This document shows positions 26,403 to 32,706 of a stretch of 50,542 bases of DNA, one piece after another; position 1 is the first letter of the stretch; the number at the start of each line of letters is the position of its first letter. A model generated the notes under the pieces. It did no database searches and was not told the origin of the DNA. It worked only from the letters and a program-made list of their open reading frames with translations. The position numbers and the translations under genes were made by a program. The DNA is from Planctomycetota bacterium. Its GTDB lineage: Bacteria; Planctomycetota; UBA1135; UBA2386. Location: NCBI GenBank assembly GCA_020848735.1, contig JADLHO010000021.1, positions 1 through 50,542 on the forward strand. Reading direction: 5' to 3'.

Positions 26403-27809
26403 ATGGACCGCCAAGCCGAGACCATCCTCTGGCACGACTACGAGACGACGGGCGTCGACCCGCGCAGCGACCGGCCGATGGCCTTCGCCGCCCAGCGCAC
26501 GGACTTCGCGCTCGAGCCGATCGGCGAGCCCGTCCGCGTGGAGTTCGCGCTCGCCGACGACGTGCTGCCGTCGCCGGATGCGTGTCTCGTCACGGGCCTG
26601 GACCCCGATCGCAAGGGGACGGTCCGCGAGCTGGAGGGCGCGCGGCGCGTGCTCGAGCTCATGATGCAGCCGCGCAGCTGCGGTGCGGGCTTCAACAGCA
26701 TGCGCTTCGACGACGAGCTGACGCGCTTCCTGTTCTGGCGGAACCTGCTGCCGCCGTACGAGCGCGAGTCCCGCAACGGCAACTCGCGCTTCGATCTGAT
26801 CGACGTGCTGCGCGCGGCGTGCGCGCTGCGGCCCGAGGGCATGGAGTGGCCGGAGCGTGAGCCGGGGATCGTGAGCTTCCGACTCGAGGACCTCGCCGCT
26901 GCCAATGGTCTGGAGCACGACGCGCACGACGCGCTCGGCGACGTGCGTGCGACCATCGCCCTGGCGAGGAAGCTGCGCGGCGTGCGGACGGCGATGTTCG
27001 ACTGGCTCGCGGAGGGCCGGCATCGCTCCGTCGTGCAGGACCGCATCCGCGGCTTCCGCAAGGAGGCCTTCGTGCACGTGAGCGCGCGGTTCCCCGCGGC
27101 GTGGCGCTGCACGAGTCTCGTGGTGCGCGTGGCGGATCACCCCCGCTTCCGCAACCAGATCCTCTGTCTCGACCTGCGCCACGATCCGCAGCAGATCCTC
27201 GACCACGAGGTCGCGGAGCTGCGGGCGCGGCTGTTCTCGCCGCGCGAGCAGCGACCGGCGGACGAGGCGCCGCTCGGCATCAAGGGCATCCACTTCGGTC
27301 GTTGCCCGGTGGTGGCGCCGCGGAAGCTCCTCGACGAGGCCTCGATCCAGCGCATCGCGCTCGATGTGGCGCAGTGCGAGCGGCACGCGGAGTTCATCGA
27401 GAAGCACCGCGACGCGCTCGAGATGAAGCTCGCGGCGATCTACGACGAGGAACCGCTGGGCAAGAGCGACGCCGACCTGGCGCTCTACGAGGGCTTCGTC
27501 GAGGACGAGGACGCCGCCATCTGCCGGGAGGTGCACGGCTCGCGTCCCGATCGCTGGCGCGACTTCGAGCGCGAGTTCCAGGACCCGCGTCTCGAGGAGC
27601 TCCTCTTCCGCATGCGTGCGCGCAATCACGCGGAGACGCTCGGTGCCACCGAGCACGAGCGCTGGCGCGCGATTCGCCGCGCGCGGCTCGCCGATGCGCC
27701 GAAGCTGCTCGCGCGGATCGCCGAGCTGCGTCTCGATCCGGCGAACGACGGCAAGGTCCTCGACGCGGTCGAGGCGGCGATCCAGAGGCGCGTCGCCAGG
27801 CTCGGGTGA
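26403..27809 (+). CDS. sbcB: exodeoxyribonuclease I (SbcB)
   Basis: Exonuclease I degrades single-stranded DNA 3' to 5'. The 468-residue protein has the DEDDh nuclease motifs D12-Y-E14 (ILWHDYETTGVDP), N98-S-M-R-F-D (GAGFNSMRFDDEL) and H175-D-A-L-G-D180. The SH3-like and helical C-terminal domains of SbcB follow. The length fits the family (E. coli 475). AAAGGAC gives a good ribosome binding site. The next gene, a GHKL ATPase, starts only 4 nt after the stop, which is not a usual sbcB partner. Confidence 0.93.
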   Translation: MDRQAETILWHDYETTGVDPRSDRPMAFAAQRTDFALEPIGEPVRVEFALADDVLPSPDACLVTGLDPDRKGTVRELEGARRVLELMMQPRSCGAGFNSMRFDDELTRFLFWRNLLPPYERESRNGNSRFDLIDVLRAACALRPEGMEWPEREPGIVSFRLEDLAAANGLEHDAHDALGDVRATIALARKLRGVRTAMFDWLAEGRHRSVVQDRIRGFRKEAFVHVSARFPAAWRCTSLVVRVADHPRFRNQILCLDLRHDPQQILDHEVAELRARLFSPREQRPADEAPLGIKGIHFGRCPVVAPRKLLDEASIQRIALDVAQCERHAEFIEKHRDALEMKLAAIYDEEPLGKSDADLALYEGFVEDEDAAICREVHGSRPDRWRDFEREFQDPRLEELLFRMRARNHAETLGATEHERWRAIRRARLADAPKLLARIAELRLDPANDGKVLDAVEAAIQRRVARLG

Positions 27810-27813
27810 TCCG

Positions 27814-29649
27814 ATGAGCAGTCGCGAAGTCCGACTCCAGCCCGCGGACTCGTTCGACCTGATCCGCCTGCTCGCGCGCAGCCAGAACGACCCTCGCAAG
27901 GCGGTCTGCGAGCTCGTGCAGAACTCGCTCGACGCGCAGGCGAGCCACGTCGAGATCACCTGGCTGGCGGAGAAGGGTGATCGCGTGCTGCGCATCCACG
28001 ACGACGGCCGCGGCATCTTCCCCGAGCTCGAGCGCGAGGACGCGTTGTGTCGCATCGCGACCACGATCGGGCATTCGCACAAGCGCGAGCTGACCCCGTC
28101 GCAGCGCCGCGAACTCATGGCGCTCGGCAAGTACGGCATCGGCCTGCTCGGGTTCTGGGCCGTCGGCGCGACGATGGAGATCCGCAGCCGCGTCGACGGC
28201 GGCGACGTGTGGACCCTGCGCCTGCGCGAGGAGGAGGCGAAGGCGGAGCTCGAACGCGCACGGCCGCGCAGGCTCACCGAGGAGCCGCGCTTCACCGAGG
28301 TGACGATCCGCGGCGTGCACGAGGCCGCGGCGCGGCAGGTGCGGCCCGGTCGTCTGCAGGCGTATCTCGCGAGCGAGCTGCGCGGTCAGCTGCTCGAGCG
28401 CGACGTCGCGATCCGCATCCACGACCGCGTGGCGCGCGGCCGCGCGGTGAAGGAGTTCGTCGTCCTCCCGCAGCGCTTCCGCGGCGTTCCGCTCGAGTCG
28501 CTCGACGTCCTGCCCGTCGCCGGCGGCGAAGAGGCCCGCGTCGAGCTCTATCTCGTGTCGATGGAGGACGAGCGGCGCGGTCTCGTCTCGCTCGCCTGCG
28601 GCGGCACGACGGTGCTCGACGACATCACGTGGATCGAAGGCAACGATGCGCCGCGTTCGCCCTGGGACTCCGGTCGCTTCGAGGGCGTGGTCGACTTTCC
28701 CGAACTCGACGTCGCCCCCGGCACGCGGCGCGGCTTCCGGCCGGATGCGCGCTCCGAGGCCTTCCTCGCCGCGTTGCCCACGCTCGAGGCACAGCTCGCC
28801 GCGCTGCTCGCCGACGACGAGAAGCGTCGCCAGGAGGAGCGCGACAAGACGCTCGCGCGCCGCATCCAGCGCGTCTTCCGCCGCATCCCACGTCATCTGC
28901 CCGGCTACGACCTCTTCGACGTGAAGTCGAGGAGCGGCGCTGCGACGGCCGCATTCCCCGGCGGCGATGGGGGTGCCGCGCTCGCGGACACGGCGGCGCC
29001 GCGTGGCGGCACGGAGCCGTCGGTCGCGGACGAGGTCGAGGACGCCGCTCCGTCGGAGCTCCTCTTCGCACCCGGACCGCTCGCCGCGCTGCGCGTCACG
29101 CCGCAGCGGAGTCGCATCCCGCCGAACGCGCTGCGCGTGCTGCGTGCCCGCGCCCTCGATGCCGACGGCCGACCCGCGACGCCCGAGCCGGACTTCGCCT
29201 GGCGGCTCGAAGGCCCGGGCGAGCTGCGCGGCGACAGGGCCCGCGCCGAGTACGTCGCGCCGCCCTTCCATGGCGAAGCGGTCGTGCATCTCGTCGCGAG
29301 TGAGGGCACCTCGCGTTGCGAGGCGCAGGCGGCGATCGAGATCGCCGACGACGCCGGCGCGCCCGATGCGGGCATCCCCGAGCCGATCCCCGTGCACGCG
29401 GCGGGCGAGCCCTGGCGTTCGCGCATGCGCGAACGCGCGTGGGAATACAACACGGCCCATCGCGACTACGTCGCCGCGTCCGCCAGCGAGGCGCGTCGTC
29501 TGCGCTACCTGGTCCAGCTCTTCGCGAAGGAGGTCGTGCTGCGCAACTTCGGCGGCGACGGCACCCTGCTCGAGCGGATGGTGGAGGTGCTCACCTACCT
29601 CGACGAGTCGGACGCGAGCGCATCCCGCGGGACCTCACCCGAGACCTGA
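27814..29649 (+). CDS. GHKL-fold ATPase with Ig-like and helical C-terminal domains
   Basis: This 611-residue protein has an Hsp90/MutL/gyrase-type ATPase. The N box has E33, N37 and D40 (CELVQNSLDA), the G1 box is DDGRGI at 63-68, and the ATP-lid GKYGIGLLG is at 105-113. A transducer-like region follows to about 330. A charged linker and coiled coil (about 330-370) precede a bacterial Ig-like domain (about 425-515). A helical C-terminus (MRERAWEYNTAHRDYVAA, then LFAKEVVLRNFG) is like that of other uncharacterised GHKL proteins. There is no kinase core or receiver, so it is not a histidine kinase. Tight linkage to sbcB suggests a DNA role. Confidence 0.8.
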   Translation: MSSREVRLQPADSFDLIRLLARSQNDPRKAVCELVQNSLDAQASHVEITWLAEKGDRVLRIHDDGRGIFPELEREDALCRIATTIGHSHKRELTPSQRRELMALGKYGIGLLGFWAVGATMEIRSRVDGGDVWTLRLREEEAKAELERARPRRLTEEPRFTEVTIRGVHEAAARQVRPGRLQAYLASELRGQLLERDVAIRIHDRVARGRAVKEFVVLPQRFRGVPLESLDVLPVAGGEEARVELYLVSMEDERRGLVSLACGGTTVLDDITWIEGNDAPRSPWDSGRFEGVVDFPELDVAPGTRRGFRPDARSEAFLAALPTLEAQLAALLADDEKRRQEERDKTLARRIQRVFRRIPRHLPGYDLFDVKSRSGAATAAFPGGDGGAALADTAAPRGGTEPSVADEVEDAAPSELLFAPGPLAALRVTPQRSRIPPNALRVLRARALDADGRPATPEPDFAWRLEGPGELRGDRARAEYVAPPFHGEAVVHLVASEGTSRCEAQAAIEIADDAGAPDAGIPEPIPVHAAGEPWRSRMRERAWEYNTAHRDYVAASASEARRLRYLVQLFAKEVVLRNFGGDGTLLERMVEVLTYLDESDASASRGTSPET

Positions 29650-29659
29650 AGCCCTCGCC

Positions 29660-31426
29660 ATGGCCCTGATCCGCAGCGTCGCGCATCTCATCCTCTCGCC
29701 GCTCCTCGTCCTGGGTGCGACGGTCGCCCAATCCGCGGCCGATGCCTTCGACGCGCGGGCGATCGCCGCGCACATCGAAGCCTCGCGCACGCGCGCGCTC
29801 GCCGCCTGCGACGAGCGGGGCATCGCGCTGCCGCAGGAGTTCCTCGCGTGGATCGACGCGGATCCGGTGCGGCGCGCCTCGGTCTACGGTTGTCGCAAGG
29901 ACGCGCTGCGCGTCCTGCTCGCCCTGCGCTCGCTCGAGATCGATCTCGGCGAGGAGCTCGTCCGCGACGGGTACCCGCAGCTCGCACTCGCGTTCGCGAT
30001 CCAGGGCTCCTACGGCCTGCCGCGCGCGCGCGCGTCGGATTGGAACGACGGCGATGGGCACGACGATCCGGCGTTGCTGCCCGATCTCACACCCCGGGCC
30101 CGCCTCGAACTCGTGATCCCCGGCGATCCGCGCGTGCGCGTCGACACGAAGGACCCGGCGCGCACCCTTGACCGGGGCGACCACATCGTGAACTTCCTCG
30201 AGGACCACGCGCCGATCGAAGTCGAGGTCACGACGAAGGAGCAGCCGCCGCTCGAGTACGACGAACGCGGTGTCGCGAAGCCGCAGGGCAAGCCGATCGA
30301 CGTGACGCGGACGGTGCGTCGGCCGCTGCTCGCCGCCGACGTGATCGCCTCGCGCTCGCTGCAGGGCGAGTTCAACGCGTATCTCGCGGCGCGGGGGTTC
30401 GCGGAGTCCGCGATCGACTGCGGCGACCGCGTGGTGCATTGGCAATCGGGCGCGGCCGTCCTGGACGCGGAGCTGCGTCGCCGGATCGCGTCCGCCTTCG
30501 AGATGTTCCGCGACGCATACCGCGCGAAGGGACGCCTCCCGGCGCAGCGCGACCGTGCGCCGAGCGCCGCCGAGTCGATGGCGTGGTTCATCCGCAACGA
30601 TCGCCATCCGTTCACCGAACCGGAGCGCGCGGCGCGCGGCTGGCCGAAGTTCCCGCTCGATGCGCCGTGGCCGCTGCTCCTCATGCTCGCCGCCGACGAC
30701 CAACCGCTGCGCGAGCGCGAGGACGTCTGGCTCCGCTTCCGCGATCACGGCGAGTTCCGGACCTACGGCGAGTACATCGGCGGCATCGCGCAGCAGTTCG
30801 ACATGCAATCGGCCCGACGCGTCGCGCCCCTGGCCTTCGACTACGGCTCGATCCAGATGATGCAGAAGGACGGCGGCGTCTGCGGAACGATGGGCAACAT
30901 CGGCGCGCGCACCTACCGCATCTGCGGCGTCCCCGCCTCGACCGTCGGGCAGCCGGGTCACTGCGCGATCGTGTTCATGGAGCGCGACGGGCAGACCGGC
31001 GAGTTCCGCTGTCGGGGTGGTCAATACGCGACCGGCGGCGACGAGGTCACGACCGTGCACGCGAGCTGGAACCATGACGACATCGGCGGCCGGAAGCCGA
31101 TGGTCTGGCACCAGTCGGTCGCGTGGGGCGTCCACGCGGGATTCGCGTCGTGGGTCGACGGACTCGTCCTGCGGCGCATCTGGGATGCCCTTCCCGCCGA
31201 GCGACGCGCCGCCGAGGGCGTCGCCTTCGTGCGGGCGGCCGTCGCGTGCAACCCCTTCGCGCTCGCGGCGATCGAGGCCGCCTTCGCGTCGGCCGTCGAT
31301 GCGGCGAGCGCGAGCGCGCTCCACGACGCCTTCGTCGAGGCGTTCGACCGCGTCGCGAAGCCCGACGAGTTCCCGCTCTACCGCAGCGCCGTCCGCCAGC
31401 TCGCGCAGTCGCGCTCCGGCCGTTGA
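29660..31426 (+). CDS. secreted transglutaminase-like (papain-fold) protein
   Basis: This 588-residue protein has a signal peptide (LILSPLLVLGATVAQ). The N-terminal half is rich in charged helices. The core at about 390-460 has GGVCGTMGNIGARTYRICGV with C408 and GQPGHCAIVF with H434, then a GGDEVTT strand. This Cys...His order and spacing match the transglutaminase-like superfamily (IPR038765 type), but the third acidic residue is uncertain. It may be a peptidase or protein cross-linker in the periplasm. It starts 10 nt after the GHKL gene. Confidence 0.65.
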   Translation: MALIRSVAHLILSPLLVLGATVAQSAADAFDARAIAAHIEASRTRALAACDERGIALPQEFLAWIDADPVRRASVYGCRKDALRVLLALRSLEIDLGEELVRDGYPQLALAFAIQGSYGLPRARASDWNDGDGHDDPALLPDLTPRARLELVIPGDPRVRVDTKDPARTLDRGDHIVNFLEDHAPIEVEVTTKEQPPLEYDERGVAKPQGKPIDVTRTVRRPLLAADVIASRSLQGEFNAYLAARGFAESAIDCGDRVVHWQSGAAVLDAELRRRIASAFEMFRDAYRAKGRLPAQRDRAPSAAESMAWFIRNDRHPFTEPERAARGWPKFPLDAPWPLLLMLAADDQPLREREDVWLRFRDHGEFRTYGEYIGGIAQQFDMQSARRVAPLAFDYGSIQMMQKDGGVCGTMGNIGARTYRICGVPASTVGQPGHCAIVFMERDGQTGEFRCRGGQYATGGDEVTTVHASWNHDDIGGRKPMVWHQSVAWGVHAGFASWVDGLVLRRIWDALPAERRAAEGVAFVRAAVACNPFALAAIEAAFASAVDAASASALHDAFVEAFDRVAKPDEFPLYRSAVRQLAQSRSGR

Positions 31427-31452
31427 CGACGTCGAGGACGGCGACCGGCACC

Positions 31453-31887
31453 ATGACCCCATCCGACATCCATCCCTGTCTGACCTACGACGACGCACCC
31501 GCGGCGATCGAGTGGCTCTGCCGCGCCTTCGGCTTCCGGGCACGGCTCGTCGTGCCGGGTCCGGACGGCACGGTGCTGCACTCGGAGCTGAGCCTCGGCA
31601 GCGGCGTGGTGATGGTCAGCTCGCCCAAGCCCGAGGCCGGCCGCTTCGCACCGCGCGGAGGGAAGGCCCTCGCGGCGAGCATCAGCGTCTGCGTGCCCGA
31701 TCCCGATGCCCACTGCGCGCGCGCGCGCGCCGCCGGCGCGCACATCGTGCGCGAGCTGCGCGACGAGGAGTACGGCGCACGCGGTTACGGCGTGGTCGAC
31801 CTCGAGGGTCATCAGTGGTACTTCGGCGACTACCGCCCCGGCGCGTACTGGGACGGCTCGCAACCGATCGAGTCCCCCGAGGCGTGA
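31453..31887 (+). CDS. VOC-superfamily (glyoxalase/PhnB-like) protein
   Basis: This 144-residue protein has two beta-alpha-beta-beta-beta halves: HPCLTYDDAPAAIEWLCRAF and the matching AASISVCVPDPDAHCARARA, with GYGVVDLEGHQWYFGDY near the end. It resembles the PhnB/3-demethylubiquinone-like branch. Metal binding and substrate are not clear. It is probably co-transcribed with the upstream secreted protein, 26 nt away. Confidence 0.85.
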   Translation: MTPSDIHPCLTYDDAPAAIEWLCRAFGFRARLVVPGPDGTVLHSELSLGSGVVMVSSPKPEAGRFAPRGGKALAASISVCVPDPDAHCARARAAGAHIVRELRDEEYGARGYGVVDLEGHQWYFGDYRPGAYWDGSQPIESPEA

Positions 31888-31915
31888 ACGCGCCCGCTCA
31901 GCCGCGCGCGCGTTC
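31886..31915. terminator. hairpin between convergent genes
   Basis: GAACGCGC (31886-31893) and GCGCGTTC (31908-31915) pair perfectly around a 14-nt loop. They lie between the VOC stop and the end of the selenothioredoxin gene. There is no U tract. Confidence 0.45.
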
Positions 31916-32341
31916 GAGCAGACGGGTCATCACGTCGCGCACATCGCCGCTGAGCCTGCGCTTGCCGTCGTAGAGCCAGAGCGTCGGCAGCGAGCGGATC
32001 GAGTGGCTGCGCGCGACCGCGCAGTCCCAGTCCGGCACGTCGATCCGTCGCAGACGCACACCATCCAGCCGTTGCACGAGGCCCACCAACTGTGGGCCGA
32101 GCTGGACGCACGCGCCTCACCACTCGGCGCCGAACTCGATGACGGTCCATTGGCCGTCGACGAGCTGCGCCTCGATCGAGATGTCTTCGCCGTGGGAGAT
32201 CGTCTCCACCTTCTTGCCCGGCGAGCCGAGCGTGATCGGTGTGGACTTCGTCTTGGTCGATTCGTGGTGTACGACGAGACCCACGAGCCCCGCGACGACG
32301 AGAACCGCGAGCACGAGCAGGATGCGCATGCGCGCATTCAT
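31898..32341 (-). CDS. membrane-anchored thioredoxin, candidate selenoprotein (UGA = Sec75)
   Basis: Read through an in-frame TGA at 32117-32119, this gives a 147-residue protein. It has a signal anchor (RILLVLAVLVVAGLVGLVV, residues 6-24) and a thioredoxin fold: TVIEFGAEW, the active site W74-U75-G76-A77-C78, then DVPDWDCAVARSHSIRSLPT with the cis-Pro loop, then LWLYDGKRRLSGD. UGA sits exactly where the first catalytic Cys of WCxxC belongs, and both sides of the codon are clear thioredoxin in one frame. A SECIS-like hairpin follows. The domain probably faces the periplasm. A TGC-to-TGA mutation (pseudogene) or assembly error is the alternative. ATG 32341 gives the full anchor. Confidence 0.75.
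32065..32105 (-). promoter_or_regulatory. bacterial SECIS-like element downstream of the UGA codon
   Basis: Counting from the base after UGA, GGCCCAC (+19 to +25, 32098-32092) pairs perfectly with GUGGGCC (+31 to +37, 32086-32080). The 5-nt apical loop AGUUG (32091-32087) has a G at its second position followed by U. An outer 5-bp stem, CCAGC (+12 to +16) with GCUGG (+48 to +52), extends it, with U17 and C18 unpaired on the 5' side. The loop lies 25 nt after UGA, inside the range known for bacterial SECIS elements. Confidence 0.65.
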
Positions 32342-32399
32342 CGGACCGCCGTGGACCGCGCGCCGCGGAGTGCCGTTGGCATCGCGCCCTCCGCGTCCG

Positions 32400-32654
32400 A
32401 TGCCCTGCATGCTCGCCGCGGGTGCCGACTGCCTCCGGCGCGACGAAGCACCGGCGCAGCTCGTCGACGTCGCCGGCCGCCTCGTGTTCGGCGTCGCGGG
32501 ACCGCTGCTCCTGACGAAGGACTTCCGGCGGGCACCGCTCGCGGCGATCGACGGGCGCGGCATCGCGGCCTTCGGCATCGGCTCCACCGGTCGCAGGCCG
32601 GGTCTCGACGACGTGCTCGCGCATCGCGAAGCGCGCGTGCAGGCGCCGCGCTGA
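32400..32654 (+). CDS. small hypothetical protein
   Basis: This is an 84-residue reading frame from ATG 32400 (ATG 32409 is an alternative) in the gap between the selenothioredoxin and DUF1549 genes. Codon use is typical of the window, with G or C at most third positions, and a hairpin overlaps the stop. The sequence (CLRRDEAPAQLVDVAGRLVF, then FGIGSTGRRPGL) has no domain I recognise and no signal peptide. It could be a shadow frame, but no competing gene occupies this stretch. Confidence 0.45.
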   Translation: MPCMLAAGADCLRRDEAPAQLVDVAGRLVFGVAGPLLLTKDFRRAPLAAIDGRGIAAFGIGSTGRRPGLDDVLAHREARVQAPR

Positions 32655-32672
32655 ACCCCGCGCGTGCGGGTT
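32654..32672 (+). terminator. hairpin overlapping the stop of the small ORF
   Basis: AACCC and GGGTT, with an inner GC/GC pair, form a 7-bp stem with one bulged C and a GCGT loop. A weak T-rich stretch (TTCTCCTGT) begins at the stem base. It may end the small gene's transcript. Confidence 0.4.
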
Positions 32673-32693
32673 CTCCTGTCCTCGCCGCACGGC

Positions 32694-32699
32694 TACCTT
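32694..32699 (+). promoter_or_regulatory. -10 element TACCTT, 7 nt before the DUF1549 gene
   Basis: TACCTT ends 7 nt before GTG 32707. It overlaps the alternative TTG 32698 start, and so favours GTG 32707 as the initiation codon. The -35 region (TTCTCC, 32671-32676) is weak. Confidence 0.4.
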
Positions 32700-32706
32700 G
32701 TCGCGC

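Noticed and set aside
31715..31735. Alternating GC tract (GCGCGCGC) in the VOC gene
   Set aside because: It encodes ordinary Ala/Arg residues in frame (CARARAAGA); no evidence of a functional repeat.
32117..32119. TGA as a plain pseudogene stop in the thioredoxin
   Set aside because: Its position at the catalytic Cys, the intact downstream frame and the SECIS-like hairpin make chance decay less likely. It is kept only as the alternative explanation.
32342..32697. tRNA-Sec (selC) next to the selenothioredoxin
   Set aside because: No acceptor/T-arm pair, TTCGA-type T loop or long variable arm could be found in this gap on either strand.
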